Shown here: piece after piece, positions 28,080-36,202 of the stretch
How positions within the stretch are numbered: position 1 is the first letter of the stretch
Layout: every line of letters starts with the position of its first letter
Notes under the pieces: generated by a model
The model's input: the letters and a program-made list of their open reading frames with translations, nothing else
Told to the model about the DNA's origin: nothing
Databases searched by the model: none
Origin: Acidobacteriota bacterium
GTDB lineage: Bacteria; Acidobacteriota; Aminicenantia; Aminicenantales; Saccharicenantaceae
Reading direction: 5' to 3'
Assembly (NCBI GenBank): GCA_039683095.1
Contig: JBDKSB010000012.1
Location: 776,293-840,292 of the forward strand
Length of the DNA stretch: 64,000 nt
Made by a program: the position numbers and the translations under genes

Positions 28080-31000
28080 ATGACCAATCCGCGCACGCCG
28101 ACGGCCGTCGAGACCCTGTTCTCCACGCTCCACGAGCGGGCCAAGGAGCTGAGCTGCCTCTACCGCATCGAGGAGATCCTCAGCATCTACGACGTCCCCC
28201 TGGAAGAGGTCTTCCGCCAGATCATCGAGGCCGTCCCGCCGGGCTGGCAGTACCCCGACTGCTGCCAGGCCCAGATCACCTACGGGACGGACGTCTTCGA
28301 AACCCCCGAATACGAGGAAACGCCCTACGTGCATTGCGCGGACATCCGCGTCCAGGACGCCTCGGTCGGCCGCCTCTGCGTCTCCTACAGGAAGCCGACG
28401 CCGGAGAGCGATTGCGGCCCGTTCATGAAGGGCGAGGTCAAGCTCATCCACCAGGTCGCCGAGCGCCTCGGCCAGTTCATTCTCCACCAGCGCCTGCGGG
28501 GCATGTACGAGCAGATCAGCAGCGACCGCCGCGACGGCGCCGGCGGCACGCGGGGCTGGCGGATCGCCCTGGACCTCCTCCGCAACACCAACCCGACCCT
28601 TCTCCTGCGGGTCTCCCGCAAGATGATGAACTACCTCGGCTGGCGCGGCGTCGGCGAGGCCCGCGACCTGCTGCAGCGGTTCGGCGGCGCGGCCGTGGCC
28701 GACGGCCTGTACGGGGAATCGAACCAGCCCCAGACCCGGGAGTCCCTGGACCGCTTCTTCGCCCTGACCGAGGAGACCTTCCGCTGCGCCTCGGCCAACC
28801 TGACCGACGAGGAGATCCTGGACCGCATCCAGCGGTGGATCAACGAGGACCGCTCGAGCTCGGCCGTCCAGAACCTCGAGAACGTCTACGCCGGCCTGCC
28901 GGAGGTCCTCGACAGCATGCGCCGGATCAGGATCCTGGCGCCCGAGGGCATCCAGCTGCCGCGCTCGACGGCCAACAGCGTCCGGGTCGCCCTCATCCGC
29001 CGCTTCTTCACCGAGCAGCTCGAGTTCATCAACGTCGCCAAGAAGTACGTCGACATCGAGGACTTCTTCGACCTGAGCGAGAAGATCGTCTTCCCGCCCG
29101 GCAGCCACGGCAAGCTGGGCGGCAAGAGCGCCGGGCTGTTCGTCGCCAGCCGGATCCTGGCCCAGGCGGCCCGCCGGACCAAGGCCATCGGCACGGTCAA
29201 GAAGCCCCGGACCTGGTACATCACCTCCGACGCCCTGATCGCCTTCACGTCCTACAACAACCTCGACGACGTCCACGAGCAGAAATACAAGGATATCGAG
29301 ATCGTCCGCCAGGAGTATCCCCACCTCGTCCAGGTCTTCAAGAACTCGACCTTCCCGCCCGAGATCGTCAAGGGCCTGTCGGTGGCCCTGGACGACTTCG
29401 GCGACGTCCCGCTCATCGTCCGCAGCTCGAGCCTCCTCGAGGACCGGCTGGGCACGGCCTTCGCCGGGAAGTACAAGTCCCTGTTCCTGGCCAACCAGGG
29501 CGACAAGCAGCAGCGCCTCGGGGCCCTGCTCGACGCCGTGGCCGAGGTCTACGCCTCGATCTTCAGCCCCGACCCGATACAGTACCGGGCCGAGCGCGGC
29601 CTCCTCGACTTCTACGAGGAGATGGGCGTCATGATCCAGGAGGTCGTCGGGACCCGCGTCGGGAAGTATTTCTTCCCCGCCTACGCCGGCGTCGCCTTCA
29701 GCCGGAACGAGTTCCGCTGGTCGCCGCGCATCCGCCGCGAGGACGGCCTGCTCCGGCTCGTGCCGGGGCTGGGGACGCGGGCCGTCGACCGCGTCAGCGA
29801 CGACTATCCCGTCCTCGTCTCGCCCGGCCAGCCGAACCTGCGGGTCAACGTCTCGACCGACGAGGTCGTCCGCTACTCGCCCAAGAGGATCGACGTCATC
29901 GACCTCGAGGAGAACGCCTTCGTGACCAGGGATATCCGGGAGGTCCTGCGCGAGGCCGGCCGCGATTTCCCGGCCCTGACCAAGGTCTTCTCCATCTACC
30001 GGGACGGCCTGCTCCAGCGGCCCATGGGCCTGGCCACGGACTGGGCCTCGTCCGACGCCGTGGCCACCTTCGACGGCCTGGTCGCCGCGTCGCCCTTCAT
30101 GGCCCAGCTCGAGGCCATCCTCAAGACCCTGTCGACGGCCATGGGCGTTCCGGTCGACATCGAGTTCGCCTCGACGGGCACTGACTTCTACCTCCTCCAG
30201 TGCCGGCCGCAGAGCCAGGCCGCCGAGGACGTGGCCATGGAGATCCCGGCCAACCTGCCGGACGAAGCCGTCCTGTTCACGGCCCGCAAGCACGTCCCCA
30301 ACGGCCGCGTCGCCGACATCACCCACATCGTCTACGTCGATCCGGACCGCTACGGCGGCCTGGCCGATTTCGCCGATCTGGCGGCCGTCGGGCAGGCCGT
30401 GGGCAAGCTCAACAAGCTCCTGCCGCGGCGGCAGTTCATCCTCATGGGGCCCGGGCGCTGGGGCAGCCGTGGCGACATCAAGCTCGGCGTCCGGGTCACC
30501 TACTCCGAGATCAACAACTCGGCCATGCTCATCGAGGTGGCGCGCAAGAAGGGCAACTACGTCCCCGACGTCTCGTTCGGGACGCACTTCTTCCAGGACC
30601 TCGTCGAGTCGGGCATCCGCTACCTGCCGCTCTATCCCGACGACGAGGGGATCAAGTTCAACGAGAGGTTCCTGCTCACGTCGCCCAACCGGCTGGCCGA
30701 CCTTTGCCCGGAGTGCGCCGGGCTCGCCGACGCGCTCCGGGTCATCGACGTCCCCCAGGCCGCCGGCGGCAAGGTTCTCCGCGTGGTCATGAACGCCGAC
30801 GAGGAAGCGGCGGTCGGCTACTTCGCTCCGCCCGAGGCCGCGGTGCGGACGGCCGGCGGCGCCGCCCGGGCCGGGCTGGGCGAGGACGAGGGCCAGTCCC
30901 TCTGGCGGATGCGCATAGCCGAACGGATCGCCTGCCGCTGCGGCGGCCCGAAATGGGGCATCCGGGGCGTCTATTACGTGGACCCGGGCGACGGCGGCCA

Positions 31001-31265
31001 GGCCGATCCAGCCTCGCCCATGAGGCTCGTCATCCACTTCACGGGCGGCGCCCGCCAGCGCAAGGAGCTCGAGACCTGGCTCCAGGGCTGGAGCATGTCG
31101 CTGGCCGAGGTGAACTACTTCCGGACCGGGTTCCATTCCGACGGCCTGCTGGACGTCCTCTTCCTGACGGACGAGAAGATCCAGGGAGAGAAGGACGTCG
31201 CGGCCCGCCTCAAGGTCGCTTCGAACGCCGTTCGCGGGCTCCCGCTCGGGCCCAAGGCCGTTTAA
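28080..31265 (+). CDS. PEP/pyruvate-binding (PPDK_N) domain protein with GAF-like N-terminus
   Basis: 1061 residues, cytosolic. Residues about 10-145 look like a GAF-type sensor fold (LYRIEEILSIYDVPLEE, VGRLCVSYRKPT). Residues about 340-716 match the ATP-grasp-like PEP/pyruvate-binding domain of pyruvate phosphate dikinase and PEP synthase: GKLGGKSAGLFVA, PLIVRSSSLLEDR, and DIEFASTGTDFYLLQCRPQ. The phosphohistidine swivel domain and the PEP barrel are absent, so this is not a complete dikinase. The remaining 340 residues form a separate conserved-looking module (GPGRWGSRGDIKLGV, SFGTHFFQDLVESG). An AAAGGAGGG site precedes the ATG. A regulator or phosphotransferase using ATP is plausible; the reaction is unknown. 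Confidence 0.75.
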   Translation: MTNPRTPTAVETLFSTLHERAKELSCLYRIEEILSIYDVPLEEVFRQIIEAVPPGWQYPDCCQAQITYGTDVFETPEYEETPYVHCADIRVQDASVGRLCVSYRKPTPESDCGPFMKGEVKLIHQVAERLGQFILHQRLRGMYEQISSDRRDGAGGTRGWRIALDLLRNTNPTLLLRVSRKMMNYLGWRGVGEARDLLQRFGGAAVADGLYGESNQPQTRESLDRFFALTEETFRCASANLTDEEILDRIQRWINEDRSSSAVQNLENVYAGLPEVLDSMRRIRILAPEGIQLPRSTANSVRVALIRRFFTEQLEFINVAKKYVDIEDFFDLSEKIVFPPGSHGKLGGKSAGLFVASRILAQAARRTKAIGTVKKPRTWYITSDALIAFTSYNNLDDVHEQKYKDIEIVRQEYPHLVQVFKNSTFPPEIVKGLSVALDDFGDVPLIVRSSSLLEDRLGTAFAGKYKSLFLANQGDKQQRLGALLDAVAEVYASIFSPDPIQYRAERGLLDFYEEMGVMIQEVVGTRVGKYFFPAYAGVAFSRNEFRWSPRIRREDGLLRLVPGLGTRAVDRVSDDYPVLVSPGQPNLRVNVSTDEVVRYSPKRIDVIDLEENAFVTRDIREVLREAGRDFPALTKVFSIYRDGLLQRPMGLATDWASSDAVATFDGLVAASPFMAQLEAILKTLSTAMGVPVDIEFASTGTDFYLLQCRPQSQAAEDVAMEIPANLPDEAVLFTARKHVPNGRVADITHIVYVDPDRYGGLADFADLAAVGQAVGKLNKLLPRRQFILMGPGRWGSRGDIKLGVRVTYSEINNSAMLIEVARKKGNYVPDVSFGTHFFQDLVESGIRYLPLYPDDEGIKFNERFLLTSPNRLADLCPECAGLADALRVIDVPQAAGGKVLRVVMNADEEAAVGYFAPPEAAVRTAGGAARAGLGEDEGQSLWRMRIAERIACRCGGPKWGIRGVYYVDPGDGGQADPASPMRLVIHFTGGARQRKELETWLQGWSMSLAEVNYFRTGFHSDGLLDVLFLTDEKIQGEKDVAARLKVASNAVRGLPLGPKAV

Positions 31266-31300
31266 TCCGGGGACACCGCTCCCGGCCGGCCCTTTTCCGT

Positions 31301-31329
31301 TTGATTTGGGCCGGAGAATCGGGGATACT
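31301..31329 (+). promoter_or_regulatory. Promoter of apbE-like gene (leaderless)
   Basis: TTGATT (31301-31306), 17-bp spacer and GATACT (31324-31329). Six bases separate the -10 from the ATG at 31336, so transcription should start at or next to the start codon. No ribosome site precedes the ATG. Confidence 0.55.
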
Positions 31330-31335
31330 CGACAT

Positions 31336-32295
31336 ATGCCGCCGAGCCGCGATCCGGCCGTTCATCGCTTCGCCCACGAGGCCATGTCGACGACGTTCGA
31401 GGTGTTCATCGCGGGCAAGGGCCGGACCTATGCCGGGCAGGCGGCCCGGGCGGCCTTCGACGAGATCGACCGGATCGAGTTGCTTTTCAGCCGCTTCGAC
31501 CCCTCGAGCGAGATCAGCCGGATCGGCCGGCTCGGGCCCGGCCGGTCCCTTCGCATCGGCCTCGAGACGGCCGAGGTCCTCGGGCTCGCTGCCTTCGTCC
31601 AGAGGGAAACGGGCGGCGCCTTCGACATCGATCACCTCGGCGCGGCCCGCCGGGCCGGGGGCCGGGCCAGGCGAGGGCCGCTGCCGCTCGCGGCGCTCCT
31701 CCGGATCGATACGGACGGCCGCGGGTTCGAGGTGACGCGGCTTCGGCCGAAGGGACGGGCGTCCGCCCCGGCCCTCGACCTCGACCTGGGGGCGGTGGGC
31801 AAGGGCTACGCCCTGGACGCGGCCCTGGCCGTTCTCCGGACCTGGGACGTGGGCAACGTCCTCCTCCATGCCGGGACGAGCACGGCCCTGGCCGACGGCC
31901 CCGGCCCGGCCTCGGCCGGGCGCGGCGGGGGCTGGCCCGTCGGCGCCGGCGGGGCGGCGGGGAGCGCCTCCGGACCCGGCCGCGTCCTCCTGCGCCGGCG
32001 CTCGCTCAGCGGGTCGGGCACCGAGGTCAAGGGCGCTCATATCGTCGATCCGCGCAGCGGCCGCCCGGCCGGGGGGGCCGTCGCAGCCTGGGCCTCACAC
32101 CCCTCGGCCGCCGTCTCCGACGCCCTGTCGACGGCCTTCATGGTCATGTCGCCGGCCGAGGTGGCCGCCTTCTGCCGCCGGCACCGGGCCGTCTGGGCCC
32201 TCGTGAAAACCGGCCCCGAAACGTGTAGAATATTCAATGCGGGCACGATGTCCGAAGCGCGGCCCGCGCGAAATTCAAGGAGACGTTCAAGATGA
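31336..32295 (+). CDS. apbE: FAD:protein FMN transferase (ApbE family)
   Basis: 319 residues. ApbE attaches FMN from FAD covalently to Thr/Ser in target flavoproteins, with Mg. Family motifs are present in order: MSTTFEV near the N-terminus, DLDLGAVGKGYALD (central signature), LLHAGTSTALADG, GAHIVDPRSGRP and the metal/FAD site region VSDALSTAFMVMSP. It has no signal peptide or lipobox, while most ApbE proteins are exported, so it should act in the cytosol unless the start is wrong. No obvious flavinylated target (RnfG/NqrC/FMN-bind) lies in the window. The stop codon overlaps the start of the next gene. The leader appears to be absent. Confidence 0.88.
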   Translation: MPPSRDPAVHRFAHEAMSTTFEVFIAGKGRTYAGQAARAAFDEIDRIELLFSRFDPSSEISRIGRLGPGRSLRIGLETAEVLGLAAFVQRETGGAFDIDHLGAARRAGGRARRGPLPLAALLRIDTDGRGFEVTRLRPKGRASAPALDLDLGAVGKGYALDAALAVLRTWDVGNVLLHAGTSTALADGPGPASAGRGGGWPVGAGGAAGSASGPGRVLLRRRSLSGSGTEVKGAHIVDPRSGRPAGGAVAAWASHPSAAVSDALSTAFMVMSPAEVAAFCRRHRAVWALVKTGPETCRIFNAGTMSEARPARNSRRRSR

Positions 32296-32969
32296 AGAAG
32301 CTCATGTGTGGAATAGCGATCCTCGGCCTCGGCCTGGCCGTGCTGGCGCCCGCCGCCGCGGCCCAGGAGCCGGGCAAGGAGGTCCTGAAGATCCAGCTGC
32401 CAAAGCCGATGTTCATCGGCACGCCCAAGAACATCCGCACTCCCAACCTCGAGGCCGTCACCGGCCGGCCCCGCGGGCCGTTCATGGTCCCGGTCGGCAC
32501 GGTCCTCCTCTCGGCCGGCAAGCCGGTCACGGCCAGCGACAAGGAGCCGGTCATCGGCGAAATATCCTACGTCACCGACGGCAAGAAGTCCGGCGAGGAC
32601 GGCTATTACGTCGAGCTCGGCCCGATGACCCAGTGGGTCCAGGTCGATCTCGGCAAGCCGCAGGAGCTCGCCGCCATCGTCTGCTGGCACTACCACAGCC
32701 AGGCCCGCGTCTACCGGGACGTCATCGTCCAGGTCTCGAATGACAAGGACTTCATCAGCGGCGTGACCACGGTCTTCAACAACGACCATGACAACAGCTC
32801 CGGCCTCGGCGCTGGCAAGGACAAGGAGTATATCGAGACCTTCGACGGCAAGCTCTTCGATCCCAAGGGCGTCAAGGCCCGCTACGTCCGTCTCTACAGC
32901 GCCGGCAACACGTCCAACGACATGAACCACTACGTGGAGGTCGAGGTCTACGGTCTGCCGGCCAAATGA
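32292..32969 (+). CDS. Secreted discoidin-like (F5/8 type C) protein
   Basis: 225 residues. A Sec signal peptide covers residues 1-24 (core AILGLGLAVLAPAAAAQ). The mature part has the features of a carbohydrate-binding jelly-roll of the F5/8 type C class: QWVQVDLGKPQELAAIVCW in the middle and the ending ARYVRLYSAGN...VEVEVYG. Such domains bind sugars or surfaces. It is translated from an ATG overlapping the apbE stop, with AAGGAG upstream, and its own stop overlaps the next start. A role in surface glycan binding is inferred from fold only. Confidence 0.7.
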   Translation: MKKLMCGIAILGLGLAVLAPAAAAQEPGKEVLKIQLPKPMFIGTPKNIRTPNLEAVTGRPRGPFMVPVGTVLLSAGKPVTASDKEPVIGEISYVTDGKKSGEDGYYVELGPMTQWVQVDLGKPQELAAIVCWHYHSQARVYRDVIVQVSNDKDFISGVTTVFNNDHDNSSGLGAGKDKEYIETFDGKLFDPKGVKARYVRLYSAGNTSNDMNHYVEVEVYGLPAK

Positions 32970-34540
32970 CCAAGAGGGCCTTTCGCGGGCTGTTCCTCTG
33001 CGCCGTCCTCGGCGCCCTGGCCTTCCGTCTGGTCCGCCTCGACGTCCGGCCGATGCACCCCGACGAGGCCAACCAGGCGGTCAAGTTCGGCCGGCTCCTC
33101 GAGCGCGGCGAATACCGCTTCGACCCCGGCGACCATCACGGCCCGACGCTCTATTACCTGACCCTGCCCTCGGCCTGGGCGGCCGGAGACAGGACCCTGG
33201 CCGCCCTGGACGAGCGGGTCCTGCGGCTCGTCCCGGCCCTGGCCGGGGCGGCGCTCCTCCTCGTCATCCTCCTCTTCGCCGGCGGGCTCGGCCGCGGCGC
33301 GATCCTGGCCGCGGCGGCGCTGGCCGCGGTCTCTCCCGCCTTGACCTATTACAGCCGCTTCTACATCCAGGAGACGCTGCTCGTCCTCTTCCTCGCGGCG
33401 CTCGTCGGCTGCGGCTGGCGGTACGCCCGCAAGCGCTCCCCCGCCTGGGCGTTCCTGGCCGGCGTTTCGGCCGGGATGATGGCGGCGACAAAGGAAACGA
33501 GCCTCATTCTCTTCGGCGGCCTGGCTGCGGCCTTCCTCCTGCTGTCGATCTTCGAGAGCGTCCGGACGCGCCGCCGCCCGGTCCTGACGGCCGGCGACGC
33601 TTGGGTCTGGCGCGACACCAGGACCAAGCTCCCGAGCGCCGGGCATGCCCTGCTGTTCCTGGCGGCCGGCGCGGCCGTCGCCGTGCTTTTCTATTCCTCG
33701 TTCTTCAGCAACATCCCCGGATTGGCCGACGCCGTCCGGGCCGTCGGCATGTCGTTCGCCCGGGCCGGCCGGCCCGGCGTCCACGCCCATCCCTGGCCTT
33801 ACTATTTCCAGACGCTGGCTTACTCGAAGGCGGCCGGCGGCCCGCTCTGGAGCGAGGCCTTCCTTCTCGCCCTCGCCCTGGCCGGCGGGATCGCGGCCCT
33901 GCGCCGTGACGCCGGCCGGAACGGCAGCGGGCGTTTCCTCCGCTTCATCCTCTTCTTCACGGCCGTCACGGCCGCCGCGTACAGTCTCATCCCCTACAAG
34001 ACCCCCTGGAACATGCTCCCCTTCTATCTTGGCCTGGTCATCCTGGCCGGCGACGGCGCGGCCGCGCTCGTCCGGATCGGCCGCTCCAGATTCGTCCGGA
34101 TCCTCGTCCCGGCGATCCTGGTCCTCGGTTTCGCCGGCCTGGCGGCCCAGGGCTACCGGGCGAATTTCGTCTCCCCCGCCGACCCGGCCAATCCCTACGC
34201 TTACGCCCAGACGAGCCCCGACTTCCTGAAGCTGGTCGCGGCGGTCGAGCGGGCCGCCGCCGCGGCGCCGGAGAAGAGAGAGATCCTGGTCGAGGTCGTC
34301 GCCCCTCCCGAAGAGACCTGGCCGCTGCCCTGGTACCTGCGGCGATTCGGGAAGGTCGGCTACTGGACGAGCCCCGAAGCGGCCGCGAAGGACGTGCCGG
34401 CCGGCCGGGCTCCCGTCGTCATCTCGTCCGCCGCGTTCGCCGGCGACATGGCCGCCGCTCTCGGCGACGGCTACGCGCAATCATTCTACGGCCTCCGGCC
34501 GGAGGTCGTCCTGTCCCTCTTCGTCCGCCGCGGCCCCTGA
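32966..34540 (+). CDS. Membrane glycosyltransferase, Agl23/TIGR03663-like
   Basis: 524 residues, integral inner-membrane protein with about ten to twelve helices of the GT-C type. After the first helix comes MHPDEANQ, the acidic motif in the first periplasmic loop of lipid-linked-sugar glycosyltransferases, followed by HHGPTLYYLT. The family TIGR03663 (flippase-associated Agl23) has this layout; members probably transfer a sugar from a polyprenyl-phosphate donor on the outer face of the membrane. The C-terminal about 150 residues are soluble. It overlaps the preceding gene by four bases and ends 13 bp from the convergent ThuA gene. The exact donor and acceptor are unknown. Confidence 0.75.
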   Translation: MTKRAFRGLFLCAVLGALAFRLVRLDVRPMHPDEANQAVKFGRLLERGEYRFDPGDHHGPTLYYLTLPSAWAAGDRTLAALDERVLRLVPALAGAALLLVILLFAGGLGRGAILAAAALAAVSPALTYYSRFYIQETLLVLFLAALVGCGWRYARKRSPAWAFLAGVSAGMMAATKETSLILFGGLAAAFLLLSIFESVRTRRRPVLTAGDAWVWRDTRTKLPSAGHALLFLAAGAAVAVLFYSSFFSNIPGLADAVRAVGMSFARAGRPGVHAHPWPYYFQTLAYSKAAGGPLWSEAFLLALALAGGIAALRRDAGRNGSGRFLRFILFFTAVTAAAYSLIPYKTPWNMLPFYLGLVILAGDGAAALVRIGRSRFVRILVPAILVLGFAGLAAQGYRANFVSPADPANPYAYAQTSPDFLKLVAAVERAAAAAPEKREILVEVVAPPEETWPLPWYLRRFGKVGYWTSPEAAAKDVPAGRAPVVISSAAFAGDMAAALGDGYAQSFYGLRPEVVLSLFVRRGP

Positions 34541-34553
34541 GCCGCCGCGCCGG

Positions 34554-35345
34554 TCATTTCTTCTTGAGGAGCGGGGCGTAGATGTTCATCCCGGCCGGGT
34601 CCTCGCCCATGGCCCGGGCGGCCCAGAGGAAGCCGCGCTGGACGATCGTCCGGGCCTCGGGCACGTCGAAGTCGGCCGCGACATGGCCGAGGGACGTGTA
34701 GAAGACGCGGCCCTTGCCGTAGAGCTTCTTCCACACGACCGGCATGACCTCGCCGGCGGTCCAAGGCGCGTACTGGCCCGAGAAGGTCGTCGTGGCCAGG
34801 ACCTCGTTCGCCGGATCGACGTGCATGAAGTACTGCTCGGACTTCATGTGGAAGCGGGCCTTCAGCCCCCTGGTGATGGGGTCCGTCGTGTTGGTGATGT
34901 CGACGTCGTAGTCGATGACCCCGCCGGGATGGGCGACCCACTGGCCGCCGACCATGAACTGGTACTCCACGGCCGACCGGTGGGCGTCGCCCAGGCCGCC
35001 GTGCCAGCCGGCCAGCCCGACGCCGCTCTTGACCGCCTCCTCCAGGTTCCGCTCCTGCTCGGCCGTGATGTCCGACATGGTGAAGATGTGGACGATGAGG
35101 TCGAGCTTTTTCAGTTTCTCGAGGTCCAGGTAGGCATCGAGGGTGTGAGAGATCTCGACCTTGAAGCCCTGGCTCTCGAGCCAGGGGGCGAAGATGTCGA
35201 CGCACTGTTTGGGCTCATGGCCTTCCCAGCCGCCCCAGACGACGAGGGCCGTCTTTTGCGCTGGCGGGGCCTGGCCGGCGCCGGACGAGATCAGGAGGCC
35301 GGCCGTCCCCAGCATGACCGCGGCGAGAACGATGACTTTCTTCAT
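34554..35345 (-). CDS. Secreted ThuA-like protein
   Basis: 263 residues. The ATG at 35345 gives a signal peptide (residues 1-25, [17 protein letters not shown]). The mature part is a class-I glutamine-amidotransferase-like fold of the ThuA family: [15 protein letters not shown] at the N-terminus, [14 protein letters not shown] in the nucleophile-elbow position, and [10 protein letters not shown] near the end. ThuA proteins are linked to trehalose/keto-sugar metabolism in rhizobia, and in many environmental bacteria they neighbour Gfo/Idh/MocA and DUF1080 genes, as here. It lies 11 bp after the DUF1080 gene and is the last gene of this minus-strand cluster. The enzymatic reaction is unproven. 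Confidence 0.85.
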   Translation of the reverse strand: MKKVIVLAAVMLGTAGLLISSGAGQAPPAQKTALVVWGGWEGHEPKQCVDIFAPWLESQGFKVEISHTLDAYLDLEKLKKLDLIVHIFTMSDITAEQERNLEEAVKSGVGLAGWHGGLGDAHRSAVEYQFMVGGQWVAHPGGVIDYDVDITNTTDPITRGLKARFHMKSEQYFMHVDPANEVLATTTFSGQYAPWTAGEVMPVVWKKLYGKGRVFYTSLGHVAADFDVPEARTIVQRGFLWAARAMGEDPAGMNIYAPLLKKK

Positions 35346-35356
35346 GGCCTGTCCTT

Positions 35357-36133
35357 TCACTCGAGCTCGCGGAGCCAGATATTCCGGTAGCGGACCGGAT
35401 GATCGTGGTCCTGGAGCGAGATGGGCAGCCGGTCGGCGTGCGCCTTGTATGGCGGCCGGGCCTTGTGGGCCGTCGGGCCCGTCAGGACGTCGTTGTCGTG
35501 GACGAGGATGCCGTTGTGGAAGACCGTCATCCGGGCCGGGGCGAGGACCCGGCCGTCCGTGCCGAAGCGGGGCCGGTGGAAGACGATATCGTAGGCCTGC
35601 CACTCGCCCGGAGGCCGGCAGGCGTTGACGAGCGGCGGGTGCTGGCCATAGATGGCCGCCGTCATGCCGTCGGCGTAGGTCGTGTTGGCGTAGCAGTCCA
35701 GGACCTGGACCTCATAGAGGTCCATGAGGAAGACCCCGCTGTTGCCGCGGTCCTGGCCCGAGCCGCGGGCCGGGGACGGGGCCATCCACTCGACGTGGAG
35801 CTGGCAGTCGCCGAAGCCCCTGGCCGTGCGGATGCCGCCGGACTTGGGGACGACCTCCATGAAGCCGTCCTCGACCTTCCACTTCGCCGGCTGGCCCTTG
35901 GCGTCCGTCCATCCGGCCAGGCCCCGGCCGTCGAAGAGGACGACCGCGCCGGAGGGCGGCGGGACCGGCGGGCCGGCCGGGCCGGGCGTCACGACCGGCG
36001 GCTGCGGCCGGGTCATATCATGGACGGGCCACTGGATCTGAGCGGCGGCCGCGGTCGCAAGAAGAAGGACCGCGGACACGGCCGCCCGGAGAAGGGGCCG
36101 GCCCTTCGGATCGTCTCGCGTCGTCAGCCTCAT
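35357..36133 (-). CDS. Secreted DUF1080 / 3-keto-disaccharide hydrolase family protein
   Basis: 258 residues. AAGGAGG directly before the ATG at 36133 sets the start; a longer frame to 36196 would run through a terminator hairpin. Residues about 14-32 form the signal peptide. The domain begins with [14 protein letters not shown] and continues with [17 protein letters not shown] and [19 protein letters not shown], all hallmarks of the DUF1080 concanavalin-like fold. Characterised members hydrolyse 3-keto-glycosides made by an oxidoreductase. The neighbouring Tat Gfo/Idh/MocA enzyme is the natural partner: it would oxidise the glycoside at C3, then this enzyme would cleave it. The substrate is not identified. 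Confidence 0.88.
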   Translation of the reverse strand: MRLTTRDDPKGRPLLRAAVSAVLLLATAAAAQIQWPVHDMTRPQPPVVTPGPAGPPVPPPSGAVVLFDGRGLAGWTDAKGQPAKWKVEDGFMEVVPKSGGIRTARGFGDCQLHVEWMAPSPARGSGQDRGNSGVFLMDLYEVQVLDCYANTTYADGMTAAIYGQHPPLVNACRPPGEWQAYDIVFHRPRFGTDGRVLAPARMTVFHNGILVHDNDVLTGPTAHKARPPYKAHADRLPISLQDHDHPVRYRNIWLRELE

Positions 36134-36149
36134 CTCGGCCTCCTTGGAT

Positions 36150-36184
36150 AAAAAGAGGGACCGCCCCTTCGGGGACGATCCCTC
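36150..36184 (-). terminator. Intrinsic terminator between the oxidoreductase and DUF1080 genes
   Basis: On the minus strand a stem of about 13 bp with one bulged base (GAGGGATCG.../...GGTCCCTC) and a 3-nt loop is followed directly by TTTTT. It comes 18 bp after the oxidoreductase stop and just before the ribosome site of the DUF1080 gene. It may reduce, rather than abolish, expression of the two downstream genes. Confidence 0.7.
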
Positions 36185-36202
36185 CCAACACGGCAACTCG
36201 AT

